A stretch of 64,000 bases of DNA from Ectobacillus polymachus. Lineage in GTDB: Bacteria > Bacillota > Bacilli > Bacillales > Bacillaceae_G. Where the stretch lies: NCBI RefSeq assembly GCF_048159605.1, contig NZ_JBLREB010000001.1, forward strand, positions 1,364,001 through 1,428,000, written 5' to 3'. Below the pieces are notes generated by a model. It worked only from the letters and a program-made list of their open reading frames with translations, was not told the DNA's origin and did no database searches. Position 1 is the stretch's first letter. The number at the start of each line of letters is the position of its first letter. Of the stretch, positions 1-8,628 are shown in pieces. The position numbers were made by a program, and so were the translations under genes.

Positions 1-307
1 GTTCTTCACTGTCAGGTACTGGCTTCGTATTTGGCATAGCACAAATGGTTGTAAAGCCACCTTTTGCGGCTGCAAGGCTACCTGTTGCGATCGTTTCTTT
101 ATGTTCACCGCCCGGCTCACGTAAGTGAACATGAACATCAATAAATCCCGGCGTGATTAATTTGCCTGTTGCATCTATAATCTGTGCGTCGTCTATTGTT
201 AGATTTGTTCCTATTTCTGCAATCACTCCATCACGGACGAACACATCTCCAATTATAACTTTTCCTTCTTTATTCAAATATGATCCGTTTTTAAACAAGT
301 ACTTCAT
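1..307 (-). CDS. pyrC: dihydroorotase, N-terminal part (cut by window edge)
   Basis: Dihydroorotase closes carbamoyl-aspartate to dihydroorotate, step 3 of de novo UMP synthesis in the cytoplasm. Only about 102 N-terminal residues are in the window; the reading frame runs off base 1. The start ATG at 307-305 follows a GGAGGGATAGAGA-type ribosome site and lies inside the 3' end of pyrB (17-base overlap), so the two are translationally coupled. The peptide carries the amidohydrolase metal motif HVHLREPGG near residues 58-66, which supplies zinc-binding histidines. It is the fourth gene of the pyrR-pyrP-pyrB-pyrC order known from Bacillus. Identity is firm; completeness downstream cannot be judged. 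Confidence 0.93.
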   Translation of the reverse strand, partial: MKYLFKNGSYLNKEGKVIIGDVFVRDGVIAEIGTNLTIDDAQIIDATGKLITPGFIDVHVHLREPGGEHKETIATGSLAAAKGGFTTICAMPNTKPVPDSEE

Positions 308-1205
308 TCTCTATCCCTCCACATACACTTGGCAACGCCCGTTTTAATACCGCCATTCGAACATAAACTCCATTTTGCATTTGTGTAAAAATGCGAGAAC
401 GATCGCATTCAACAAGCTCACTAGCGATTTCTACCCCTCGGTTTACAGGAGCTGGATGCATAATAATACTTCCTGGTTTCATACGTTTTTCTCTATCTAC
501 TGTAAGCCCGAAATTTTCATGGTAATGACTCATCAGGTTCTTTGCAACGTGATCATGACGTTCATGTTGCACACGTAAAAGCATGAGCACATCTACTTCC
601 GGTATTAAATGATCCAAGTTTTCATAGGAACCAAAAGTATTTAATTCGTCCTTCCACTCATTTGGGCTTACAAAATATACTATTGCCCCCAGCTTAGTTA
701 GAGCCTCAGCATCAGATCTTGCTACGCGACTATGACGAATATCTCCCACAATCGCTACTTTCAATCCTTTCCAAGTCTTAAATTCCTGATTAATCGTCAG
801 TAAATCAAGTAAGCATTGCGTTGGATGATTGCCACATCCATCCCCTGCATTTATGATTGGAACTTTTATTTTATCCTGTATCTCTTCATAGTATCGATCC
901 TTTGGATGACGGATCACAAATGCACTTGCTCCAATTGACTGTAAAGTTCGAAGAGTATCATACAACGTTTCTCCCTTTTGAACGCTAGAGAATTGTGCTG
1001 AGAAATTTAGAACGTCTAGCCCCAATCTCTTTTGGGCAACTTCAAAGCTAGTACTTGTTCTTGTGCTAGGCTCAAAAAACAAATTTGCTACAAATGTTTG
1101 TTCCTTCACCTTGGACATATGACCATTTTTGAAATTTTCGGCATCTTTTAGAATTTCAGAAATTTCACGTTCTGTTAAGTCACTCATGGTTAGCAAATGG
1201 TTCAT
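291..1205 (-). CDS. pyrB: aspartate carbamoyltransferase catalytic subunit
   Basis: Transfers the carbamoyl group from carbamoyl phosphate to aspartate, the committed step of pyrimidine synthesis. The 304-residue length is normal for the Bacillus enzyme, which works as a catalytic trimer without a regulatory chain. The carbamoyl-phosphate loop FEPSTRTS is at residues 44-51, and HPTQCLLDL and HPAPVNRG further on belong to the substrate-binding domains. The start ATG follows GATGAGGGATTTAA. It lies behind a PyrR attenuator (1266-1348) and overlaps pyrC. Confidence 0.97.
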   Translation of the reverse strand: MNHLLTMSDLTEREISEILKDAENFKNGHMSKVKEQTFVANLFFEPSTRTSTSFEVAQKRLGLDVLNFSAQFSSVQKGETLYDTLRTLQSIGASAFVIRHPKDRYYEEIQDKIKVPIINAGDGCGNHPTQCLLDLLTINQEFKTWKGLKVAIVGDIRHSRVARSDAEALTKLGAIVYFVSPNEWKDELNTFGSYENLDHLIPEVDVLMLLRVQHERHDHVAKNLMSHYHENFGLTVDREKRMKPGSIIMHPAPVNRGVEIASELVECDRSRIFTQMQNGVYVRMAVLKRALPSVCGGIENEVLV

Positions 1206-1265
1206 TTAAATCCCTCATCTCTTCATTTTTTATCATAACATCTTCGAATATTTATAACAATATAT

Positions 1266-1348
1266 GAATAAAAATACCCTAGCCTATTTTCGACTAGGGT
1301 ATAAAATCAACTTGATTGTTACACCCTTTTCAGTCTCACGGATTATAA
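1266..1348 (-). promoter_or_regulatory. PyrR-dependent attenuator between pyrP and pyrB
   Basis: Read on the minus strand, a PyrR-type RNA element (AATCCGTGAGACTG then AAAAGGGTGT, around 1321-1346) precedes a terminator hairpin with 9-bp arms ATACCCTAG/CTAGGGTAT at 1274-1302 and a T-rich tail. In Bacillus, UMP-bound PyrR holds this binding loop, an anti-antiterminator, and so favours termination. The element sits where the pyrP-pyrB attenuator lies in B. subtilis. Confidence 0.82.
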
Positions 1349-1373
1349 TAAAAGGTGACTATTGTTTACTAAA

Positions 1374-2621
1374 TTATAGTTTTTTAGGGAGAATCGCATT
1401 TAAGATAACCCCTACAATGGCTGCAAACGCCATTCCTTCAAGTTGGAACGAACCGATTTTTAAAACAGCTCCTCCAATACCAAGGACAAGGATGACAGAT
1501 GAAATCATTAGGTTACGTTTATTTCCAAAATCAATCTTTTCATCTACCATCATACGAAGACCACTTGATGCTATAACCCCGAACAAGAGGATACTTACTC
1601 CCCCCATAACAGGAGTTGGGATACTGCTGATCAGCGCTGAAATTTTGCCAATGAATCCAAATACGATTGCCATGATGGCAGCTCCGACGAATACATATAT
1701 GCTGTAAGCTCGCGTAATCGCAAGTACACCAATATTTTCTCCATACGTTACACTTGGTGGTCCTCCAAGAATGGATGCTAGGATTGTTGCCAATCCGTCT
1801 CCAAATAAGGAGCGATGTAATCCTGGGTTTTCAAATAAGTCACGTTCAATAATGCTACCTAAAACAACTTGGTGACCGATATGCTCTGATATTGTAACTA
1901 CCGCAATTGGAATCATAAGAAGTGCGATTTGCCAAGTAAAGGTTGGAACATATGATACGAATGGAATTGTAAAGTCCGGAATAGAAAACCACTTGGCTGC
2001 ATAGACAGGCTGTAGGTTTACAATTCCTTGGAAATAAGCGAATATGTATCCGCCGATAATACCGAGTAGTACAGGTATAACTCCTAAAAATCCTCTTGCA
2101 AACATAGAGAACAGAATCGTGATTGCGAGTGTGACAAGTCCTACAGAAAAATTCGTTACACTATATTTTCCATCTGCCGTATTCATTGCCATTCCTACTG
2201 CAGTATGTGCTAAGCTCAATCCGATTACCATAATAACTGGTCCTACTACAATAGGAGGAAGTAATTTTATAATCCAATCTGATCCAGATTTTTTAATAAT
2301 AATTGCTACAACTGCATAAACAAGACCTGCTAGAAAGCTTCCTACCATTGCAGCACCAGGACCGCCTGCTGCTTTCGCAGCAATAATAGGAGCAATAAAC
2401 GCGAAGGATGAGCCAAGATAGGATGGCATTTGCCCTTTTGTTACAAGTAGAAAGGTCAGTGTACCAACCCCACTCGTAACGAGTGCAACCGCTGGTGATA
2501 GCCCTGTTAAAAATGGAACAAGAACTGTGGAACCAAACATTGCAAATAAATGCTGAATGCTGAGAAAGAGCCACTTTCCAGGGCTTGGAACGTCATGGAT
2601 GTCTAATACTGGTTTTTGCAT
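1374..2621 (-). CDS. pyrP: uracil permease
   Basis: Proton-coupled uracil importer of the nucleobase:cation symporter-2 (UraA) family, 415 residues with about a dozen hydrophobic helices. The family segment GENIGVLAITR lies near residues 295-305, and a small-residue-rich glycine stretch (GGPGAAMVG) is near 87-95. Its place between two PyrR attenuators in the pyr operon supports uracil rather than xanthine as substrate. The start ATG has an AGGAGGAGAAAATTC ribosome site. Confidence 0.94.
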   Translation of the reverse strand: MQKPVLDIHDVPSPGKWLFLSIQHLFAMFGSTVLVPFLTGLSPAVALVTSGVGTLTFLLVTKGQMPSYLGSSFAFIAPIIAAKAAGGPGAAMVGSFLAGLVYAVVAIIIKKSGSDWIIKLLPPIVVGPVIMVIGLSLAHTAVGMAMNTADGKYSVTNFSVGLVTLAITILFSMFARGFLGVIPVLLGIIGGYIFAYFQGIVNLQPVYAAKWFSIPDFTIPFVSYVPTFTWQIALLMIPIAVVTISEHIGHQVVLGSIIERDLFENPGLHRSLFGDGLATILASILGGPPSVTYGENIGVLAITRAYSIYVFVGAAIMAIVFGFIGKISALISSIPTPVMGGVSILLFGVIASSGLRMMVDEKIDFGNKRNLMISSVILVLGIGGAVLKIGSFQLEGMAFAAIVGVILNAILPKKL

Positions 2622-2679
2622 GAATTTTCTCCTCCTGCGTGAAATGCGAGTATATATAATGTATTTAATTTGCTATAAT

Positions 2680-2770
2680 AAAAAAACTCTTTGTGCAACT
2701 TGCACAAAGAGTCATACTGCACCTACAATTCGTAGGAAAGCACGACCCTTTGGCAGTCTCACAGGACTAC
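2680..2770 (-). promoter_or_regulatory. PyrR-dependent attenuator between pyrR and pyrP
   Basis: On the minus strand, AGTCCTGTGAGACTGCCAAA (about 2746-2768) matches the conserved PyrR-binding loop. It is followed by a strong terminator with 10-11 bp arms ACTCTTTGTGC/GCACAAAGAGT and a run of seven T (2683-2712). The element starts directly after the pyrR stop codon. Organisation equals the pyrR-pyrP attenuator of B. subtilis. Confidence 0.86.
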
Positions 2771-2772
2771 AT

Positions 2773-3324
2773 TTAAAAGGGCATTCTATCGTAAATACTT
2801 ACTTTTTCAACTTCATCAACTTCCGAAAGTCCAACTTCAATTCTTTCAATTCTCGATGTCGGAATGTTCTTTCCAATATAATCAGCTCGAATAGGAAGCT
2901 CACGATGACCACGATCTACTAAAACGGCAAGTTGGATTTGAGACGGCCGTCCAATATCCATGATTGCATCCATCGCTGATCTCACCGTTCGTCCTGTAAA
3001 TAGCACATCATCTACCAGAATAACTTTCTTATCTGTAATCGAGACGGGAATATCAGATCCTTTTACCAAGGGCTCTTTATCTTTTGATTGGATGGTTAAA
3101 TCATCACGATACATTGTAATATCAATTTCACCAACCGGTATGGATGTTCCCTCAATTTGCAAAATACGCTCGGCTAATCTTTTCGCTATAAAGATTCCGC
3201 GTGTTCTGATGCCGACGAGTACACATTGATCCACACCTTTGTTACGCTCTACAATTTCATGACTAATGCGTGTGAGCGCTCTACGAATCATTTGCTCATC
3301 CAGTACAATTGCCTTTTCTTTCAT
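2773..3324 (-). CDS. pyrR: pyr operon RNA-binding attenuator / uracil phosphoribosyltransferase
   Basis: PyrR senses UMP/UTP and binds three sites in pyr mRNA to cause termination; it also has weak uracil phosphoribosyltransferase activity. The 183-residue protein has a type I phosphoribosyltransferase fold, with the PRPP motif VILVDDVLFTGRT at residues 101-113. All three of its expected RNA targets are visible (before pyrR, pyrP and pyrB), so the circuit is complete in the window. It is the first gene of the operon. Confidence 0.97.
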   Translation of the reverse strand: MKEKAIVLDEQMIRRALTRISHEIVERNKGVDQCVLVGIRTRGIFIAKRLAERILQIEGTSIPVGEIDITMYRDDLTIQSKDKEPLVKGSDIPVSITDKKVILVDDVLFTGRTVRSAMDAIMDIGRPSQIQLAVLVDRGHRELPIRADYIGKNIPTSRIERIEVGLSEVDEVEKVSIYDRMPF

Positions 3325-3366
3325 TCGTTCACCTCCGATGTAAGCTTCATGTGAAAGAGAGGATAT

Positions 3367-3460
3367 AAAAAAGCCTTCCCACTATGTGAGAAGGCGTGAA
3401 TAGAGATATAAACATCCTATCCATTCATCCGTTTCCTTCTCAACCTCACAGGGCTAATTT
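3367..3460 (-). promoter_or_regulatory. PyrR-dependent attenuator in the pyrR leader
   Basis: Minus-strand leader with the PyrR-binding motif AGCCCTGTGAGGTTGAGAAG (about 3436-3455) and a downstream terminator GCCTTCTCACATAGTGGGAAGGC plus T run (3367-3393). It has the same layout as the other two attenuators and lies between the operon promoter and the pyrR start. Confidence 0.86.
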
Positions 3461-3483
3461 AAAGGACTTATTTAACTGTTACA

Positions 3484-3512
3484 AGTATGCCATTTTTATA
3501 GTCAAATGTCAA
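3484..3512 (-). promoter_or_regulatory. sigma-A promoter of the pyr operon
   Basis: Consensus -35 TTGACA (3507-3512), 17-bp spacer, -10 CATACT (3484-3489) on the minus strand. The -35 overlaps the stop codon of rluD. Initiation would fall near 3477, giving a leader of about 150 bases that holds the first PyrR attenuator. Confidence 0.8.
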
Positions 3513-4423
3513 GATAATTTTCGAACATCCTCTAGTACATGTACAAAATCTTCTGGCAGCGGTGCTTCAAATTCTAAATATTCACCGGTTCTTGGATGTA
3601 CAAATCCTAATACACCTGCATGAAGAGCTTGTCCATCAATAGGCAAGGTTTTCTTTGGCCCATATTTTGGATCACCAGCTAATGGATAGCCAATATACTT
3701 CATGTGAACACGTATTTGATGAGTTCGTCCTGTTTCCAGTTTACATTCAACAAATGTATAATTTTGAAAACGCTCAAGCACACGAAAATGTGTTACTGCA
3801 TGCTTACCATTTTCGACGACTGTCATACTTTGACGATCATTTTTATCCCGTCCGATTGGTGCGTCAATCGTACCGGTGTCATGTTCAATAACACCATGAA
3901 CAATAGCTTTATAACGTCTTGTTACCGTTTTTGCTACAAGCTGATTAACAAGAGATTCATGAGCCATATCGTTCTTTGCTATCATTAAAAGTCCAGATGT
4001 ATCTTTATCAATACGATGAACGATACCTGGTCTCATAACCCCATTAATTCCAGACAAATCTTTACAATGATATAAAACTCCGTTCACTAGTGTTCCGGTC
4101 GCATGTCCATTTGCAGGGTGAACAACCATTCCACGAGGCTTGTTAACAACAATAACGTCTGAGTCTTCATAGTAAATATCTAAATCCATCGGTTCAGGAA
4201 CAACGTCTAGCGGCTCTGGATCAGGAACATCTATAGCAATGGTGTCGCCTACTTTTACTTTATAGTTTCCCTTTACTGGTAAACTATTCACAATAACAAT
4301 ACCTTCTTTAATCCATTGCTGCACTTGAGAACGTGACCATTCTTCACCTACAGCTGCTAGCACCTTATCAATGCGTTCATTTTGCTGCTCTTGTGCTATT
4401 GTTAATTCTATTCTTTCTGCCAT
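3509..4423 (-). CDS. rluD: RluA-family 23S rRNA pseudouridine synthase (YlyB/RluD type)
   Basis: Converts uridines in 23S rRNA to pseudouridine. The 304 residues begin with an S4 RNA-binding domain (about 1-60), followed by the RluA catalytic domain with HRIDKDTSGL at 136-145. D139 is the expected catalytic aspartate, and the TGRTHQIRVH motif is present. It starts 5 bases after the lspA stop, so the two form an operon. In B. subtilis the equivalent gene is ylyB. The exact target uridines cannot be read from sequence. Confidence 0.93.
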   Translation of the reverse strand: MAERIELTIAQEQQNERIDKVLAAVGEEWSRSQVQQWIKEGIVIVNSLPVKGNYKVKVGDTIAIDVPDPEPLDVVPEPMDLDIYYEDSDVIVVNKPRGMVVHPANGHATGTLVNGVLYHCKDLSGINGVMRPGIVHRIDKDTSGLLMIAKNDMAHESLVNQLVAKTVTRRYKAIVHGVIEHDTGTIDAPIGRDKNDRQSMTVVENGKHAVTHFRVLERFQNYTFVECKLETGRTHQIRVHMKYIGYPLAGDPKYGPKKTLPIDGQALHAGVLGFVHPRTGEYLEFEAPLPEDFVHVLEDVRKLS

Positions 4424-4428
4424 TTATC

Positions 4429-4887
4429 TTACTCCTTCGCTTTCTTCCCTTCCATCAGCGTCTGTATAAACAGAAGGGCTACGCCAATACAAAGTGAGGA
4501 ATCCGCCACATTAAACACTGGAAAATTATACGAAAAAATATACGTATGGATAAAGTCAACCACTTCTTTTCGAAATACTCGATCAATAAAATTCCCTAAG
4601 GCTCCGCCTAAAATAAGCCCGAGTGCAATACCGAGAAGCTTATCCTGTTTTCCGTATTTTCTCAGGTAATATACAATTGCAATTACAATCACGACCGTAA
4701 TCGTATAAAAAAACCACATTCGATCTTGCAGCATTCCCCATGCTGCCCCTTTATTTCGATGGGATGTTATGTATAACACGTTTTGAATGATTGGAATACT
4801 TTCCCCGTATTGCATATACGTAACAATAAGCCATTTTGTAAATTGATCTACCAAAATGACCGCTAAAGCAATGCCATAATACATCAT
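4429..4887 (-). CDS. lspA: signal peptidase II (prolipoprotein signal peptidase)
   Basis: Membrane aspartyl protease that cleaves signal peptides from diacylglyceryl-modified lipoproteins such as CtaC in this window. The 152 residues span the membrane four times. The two catalytic aspartates lie in GNFIDR (D102) and FNVADSS (D129). A consensus promoter lies just upstream (4921-4949). Two adjacent ATGs make the start ambiguous by one residue. Confidence 0.96.
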   Translation of the reverse strand: MMYYGIALAVILVDQFTKWLIVTYMQYGESIPIIQNVLYITSHRNKGAAWGMLQDRMWFFYTITVVIVIAIVYYLRKYGKQDKLLGIALGLILGGALGNFIDRVFRKEVVDFIHTYIFSYNFPVFNVADSSLCIGVALLFIQTLMEGKKAKE

Positions 4888-4920
4888 ATTTTTTCCCCCA
4901 CATTGACAGTGTACCTCAAA

Positions 4921-4949
4921 ATTTTAGCATAGCTAGGGCAATTTCACAA
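4921..4949 (-). promoter_or_regulatory. sigma-A promoter of lspA-rluD
   Basis: Minus strand: -35 TTGTGA (4944-4949), 17-bp spacer, -10 TAAAAT (4921-4926), about 35 bases before the lspA start. Confidence 0.6.
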
Positions 4950-5054
4950 TGAACGATAGGATGAAATCCTACAAAACAAAAGTAAAAGTGCAACGAATGA
5001 AGGAAACACCGTTTCGTTACACCTATAAAATACAAATTGTAGGACATACAACTA

Positions 5055-5375
5055 TCATATATGCAATCGTTGGAATGAAAATTCATAAATACTACGTGCA
5101 GTCGGTAAAATACAAAGTTGCTCAAGTGAAAGTCTATTCCCTGTCTCCTCGCAAATTCCATACAAGCCGATGTCCATTTTAAAAAGGGCACGCTCGATAT
5201 CAGCTAAATCAGCTTGAACGTTATGAAGAACCATTTTCTTCTTTCGTACTTCTTCTGTTTGTGTAACACCAAATTCCTCTCCCCACTCATAGCGATATTC
5301 ACAATCTAACCTAGCCTTTAACTCATTTCTCATGAATTCGAGTTCACGTTTAATATCATGATAAGTAGTATTCAC
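5055..5375 (-). CDS. DksA/TraR-like protein (YlyA-type), reduced zinc finger
   Basis: A 106-residue protein with the layout of the DksA/TraR family: an N-terminal coiled-coil part with a charged repeat, then a C-terminal YGICEETG...LSLEQL...TARSIYE segment typical of YlyA/YocK-like proteins. Only one cysteine of the usual zinc finger is placed normally (in YGICEE). A second cysteine follows in EQLCIL, and the protein stops shortly after. Family members in Bacillus modulate RNA polymerase or coat and spore gene expression. Position between lspA and ileS matches ylyA of B. subtilis. It reads upstream of the lspA promoter, with 168 bases between the genes. Function inferred from family only. Confidence 0.72.
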   Translation of the reverse strand: MNTTYHDIKRELEFMRNELKARLDCEYRYEWGEEFGVTQTEEVRKKKMVLHNVQADLADIERALFKMDIGLYGICEETGNRLSLEQLCILPTARSIYEFSFQRLHI

Positions 5376-5475
5376 GCTAAACTCCCTCCATCAGGCTTTT
5401 GCTTTATGCCGTTAGTATTTCCGAAACTGATTTACATACGAGCCACACATTTTTCCTTTTCAGGAAGCACCAAAC

Positions 5476-5529
<54 letters not shown>

Positions 5530-5549
5530 ATGATAAAAGAAATCTTCTA

Positions 5550-8315
5550 TTATTTTACATAATGTTCAGTAACTACAGAAGCACAACGTTCACATAACGT
5601 TGGATGCTCGTGATTATGTCCAACAGTTGAACTAACAACCCAGCATCGTTCGCATGTTTCACCTTCTGCCTGTTTTACAACGACTGCTGTATGTTCTAAT
5701 CGCTGTGCAGAAGCAGGAGCATCCTCAATTGTTCCATCCACACGGAACTCAGAAACGATAAATAACTGTTTCAAGTCTTCTTTGATAGATCCTAGCAAGC
5801 TTTGCATTTCCTTCGTTGGATACAATGTTATGCTAGCATTTAATGATTTACCGATCACTTTTTCATTACGTGCCGTTTCCAACGCTTTTAATACATCGTT
5901 ACGAAGAAGCATAAATGCATCCCATTTTTCCAATAGCTTTTCACTATTTTCAATAGCAATTGGCTCTGGCATATTCGTAAGCTGCACACTTTCCTCCGTT
6001 ACACCAGAAATGTAAGTCCAAACTTCATCAGCTGTATGAGATAAAATAGGAGATACAAGCTTAGTAAGAGCTACAAGCACTTTATATAATACCGTTTGAA
6101 TAGCACGTCGATCATGATGATCAGCGGACTCAATATACAAGATATCCTTTGCAAAATCTAAATAGAAGGAGCTTAAATCAATCGTACAGAAATTGTGTAC
6201 GGAATGGAAAATCGTTGCAAATTCATAGTTTTCATAGGCTTCCTTCGTTCCGTTAATTAGCACATTTAACTTTGCGAGCATGTAGCAGTCTACTTCACGT
6301 AATTGCTCTGTAGGTACTTCATTTGCTACCGGATCAAAGTCAAACAAATTACCTAATAGGAAACGGAATGTGTTTCTAATTTTACGATAAACCTCGGCCA
6401 CTTGTTTTAAAATATCATCGGAGATACGAACATCTGCTTGATAATCAACGGAAGCTACCCAAAGTCGAAGAATATCCGCACCTAGTTGATCCATGATTTT
6501 TTTAGGAGCTACAATATTACCAACTGATTTACTCATCTTGCGTCCTTCACCATCTAAAACAAACCCATGGCTTAACACGCCTTTATACGGTGCCTTGCCT
6601 GTAACAGCTACTGCTGTAGATAAAGAAGAGTTAAACCAACCACGATATTGATCAGATCCTTCTAAATACAAATCAGCCGGGCGTTGTAAGTCCTCACGTT
6701 CTAATAACACAGCTTGATGCGATGAACCAGAATCAAACCAAACGTCCATAATATCCGTTTCCTTCTTGAAGATGCCATTTGGACTTAATGGATGAGTGAA
6801 GCCTTCTGGAAGTAAGTCTTTCGCTTCACGTTCAAACCATACGTTTGACCCGTTCTCGCGGAATAATTTTGAAACATGTTGAATCGTTTCATCCGTAATA
6901 ATTGGATCTCCATTTTCAGCATAAAAAACAGGAATTGGAACACCCCATGCACGTTGACGAGAAATACACCAGTCGCCGCGATCACGGACCATGTTAAATA
7001 GTCGTGTTTCTCCCCATGTTGGTACCCACTTTGTTTCTTGAACTGCTTGCAATAAATCCTCACGGAACGCCGCAATAGAAGCAAACCACTGTGCCGTAGC
7101 ACGGAAAATAATTGGTTTTTTTGTTCTCCAGTCATGTGGATAGGAGTGGGTAAAGAATTGCAGTTTCAACAATGCACCGACTTCTTCTAACTTTTCCGTA
7201 ATGACTTTGTTTGCTTTGTCGTAGAATAATCCTTCAAATCCTGGTGCTTCCGCTGTTAAATACCCTTTATCATCAACTGGGCATAAGACATCTAATCCAT
7301 ATTTTTGTCCTACAATAAAGTCATCTTCTCCGTGTCCAGGTGCTGTATGAACGCATCCTGTACCAGCATCAGTTGTTACATGTTCTCCTACCATAACAAG
7401 TGAATCTCGATCATAGAATGGATGTTTTGCAACAACGTATTCGAGGTCACTACCCTTTACCGTTTTTGTAATTTCCGTTTCTTCCCATGCAAGAGTTTTC
7501 GTTACTTCTTCTAAGAGTGCAGATGCAACAATATATTTCGCATCGTTCACCTTTACAACACTATATTCTAAATCAGGATGTACCGAAATCCCTAGGTTAG
7601 CAGGAATAGTCCATGGGGTTGTCGTCCAAATAATAAATTGTTCATCCCCATTTAAGACACCTTTTCCATCTTTCACATGAAATGCAACATAGATAGACGG
7701 TGATTTTTTATCTTTGTATTCGATTTCTGCTTCAGCTAATGCTGATTCGCTTGTAGGGGACCAATATACCGGCTTTAGTCCTTTGTAAATATATCCTTTT
7801 TTCGCCATTTCCCCAAATACAAGAATTTGCTGAGCTTCATATTCAGGTTTAAGTGTGATATATGGATTATACCAATCCCCGCGCACACCTAGACGCATAA
7901 ATTGTTCTCGTTGACGATCGACTTGCTCATACGCATATTCTGCACAAAGCTTACGAAATTCTGCAACTGTCATTTCCTTGCGCTTTACTCCTTTATTCGT
8001 AAGCGCTTGTTCAATTGGTAGACCGTGTGTATCCCATCCAGGTACGTAAGGAGCAGAGTACCCGTTCATGGATTTATATCGAACAATAAAGTCCTTTAAC
8101 ACCTTATTTAACGCATGACCCATGTGGATATCGCCATTTGCATAAGGAGGTCCATCATGCAATACGAATAGTGGTCTACCTTTCGTATGCTCCTGCACCT
8201 TTTTATACATATCCATTTCAGTCCACTGCTTTTGAATAGCAGGCTCACGCTTTGGCAAGTTGCCACGCATAGGAAAATCAGTTTTTGGCATTAACAGTGT
8301 ATCTTTGTACTCCAT
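5550..8315 (-). CDS. ileS: isoleucyl-tRNA synthetase
   Basis: Charges tRNA-Ile with isoleucine and edits valine. The start chosen is the ATG at 8315 (protein begins MEYKDTLLMPKTDF), which follows AAAGGAGGAC and gives 921 residues, the normal Bacillus length. A longer open frame runs into the T-box leader and is not used. Class I signatures are present: the HIGH variant HMGH near residue 67, KMSKS in the catalytic domain, the CP1 editing insert between them, and a C-terminal zinc site CERCWV...CERC. Expression is controlled by the T-box at 8345-8592. Confidence 0.98.
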   Translation of the reverse strand: MEYKDTLLMPKTDFPMRGNLPKREPAIQKQWTEMDMYKKVQEHTKGRPLFVLHDGPPYANGDIHMGHALNKVLKDFIVRYKSMNGYSAPYVPGWDTHGLPIEQALTNKGVKRKEMTVAEFRKLCAEYAYEQVDRQREQFMRLGVRGDWYNPYITLKPEYEAQQILVFGEMAKKGYIYKGLKPVYWSPTSESALAEAEIEYKDKKSPSIYVAFHVKDGKGVLNGDEQFIIWTTTPWTIPANLGISVHPDLEYSVVKVNDAKYIVASALLEEVTKTLAWEETEITKTVKGSDLEYVVAKHPFYDRDSLVMVGEHVTTDAGTGCVHTAPGHGEDDFIVGQKYGLDVLCPVDDKGYLTAEAPGFEGLFYDKANKVITEKLEEVGALLKLQFFTHSYPHDWRTKKPIIFRATAQWFASIAAFREDLLQAVQETKWVPTWGETRLFNMVRDRGDWCISRQRAWGVPIPVFYAENGDPIITDETIQHVSKLFRENGSNVWFEREAKDLLPEGFTHPLSPNGIFKKETDIMDVWFDSGSSHQAVLLEREDLQRPADLYLEGSDQYRGWFNSSLSTAVAVTGKAPYKGVLSHGFVLDGEGRKMSKSVGNIVAPKKIMDQLGADILRLWVASVDYQADVRISDDILKQVAEVYRKIRNTFRFLLGNLFDFDPVANEVPTEQLREVDCYMLAKLNVLINGTKEAYENYEFATIFHSVHNFCTIDLSSFYLDFAKDILYIESADHHDRRAIQTVLYKVLVALTKLVSPILSHTADEVWTYISGVTEESVQLTNMPEPIAIENSEKLLEKWDAFMLLRNDVLKALETARNEKVIGKSLNASITLYPTKEMQSLLGSIKEDLKQLFIVSEFRVDGTIEDAPASAQRLEHTAVVVKQAEGETCERCWVVSSTVGHNHEHPTLCERCASVVTEHYVK

Positions 8316-8344
8316 TTTTAGTCCTCCTTTATTTTGACAAAAAC

Positions 8345-8592
8345 AAAAAGACCCACTCATCCCAAAAAGGGACGAGAAGGTCTCCCGCGGTACCACCCTT
8401 GTAGATCACGAAAGCAATCCACTCAAAATTCGTAACGTGAACAAAACGCCATTACCTACTAAAGATTCAGTATGGAACTCCAGGGTGATATTCCTTCTTT
8501 TCAAATATTTCGAGCTTCCACTAACCTCGATTCGCTGTATAAAGAAAAAGAAGTACTCGTCCCTATCCTTGTTTTTATCGAAAGTATTTTGT
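8345..8592 (-). promoter_or_regulatory. T-box leader (isoleucine) of ileS
   Basis: The minus-strand leader holds the conserved T-box sequence AAGGGTGGTACCGCGGG (8384-8400). Next comes an intrinsic terminator with a long AGACCTTCTCGTCCC-type stem and T run (8345-8383). About 100 bases upstream, the specifier-loop context GAATATCACC contains the codon ATC (8487-8489), fitting tRNA-Ile. Uncharged tRNA-Ile binding the specifier and T-box would stabilise the antiterminator and raise ileS expression. Confidence 0.93.
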
Positions 8593-8598
8593 TATAGA

Positions 8599-8627
8599 AT
8601 TATATGTAATTCCGAGGGAAACGTCAA
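8599..8627 (-). promoter_or_regulatory. sigma-A promoter of the ileS T-box transcript
   Basis: Minus strand -35 TTGACG (8622-8627), exact 17-bp spacer, -10 TATAAT (8599-8604). It lies directly behind the divIVA stop codon and would start transcription near 8592. Confidence 0.85.
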
Positions 8628-8628
8628 G

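Noticed and set aside
4916..5191. 91-codon minus and 77-codon plus frames beside the DksA-like gene
   Set aside because: They overlap the DksA-like gene and the lspA promoter; composition is not protein-like and no site precedes them.
8316..8396. 27-codon N-terminal extension of IleS
   Set aside because: It translates the T-box terminator; the ATG with AAAGGAGGAC at 8315 gives the normal length.
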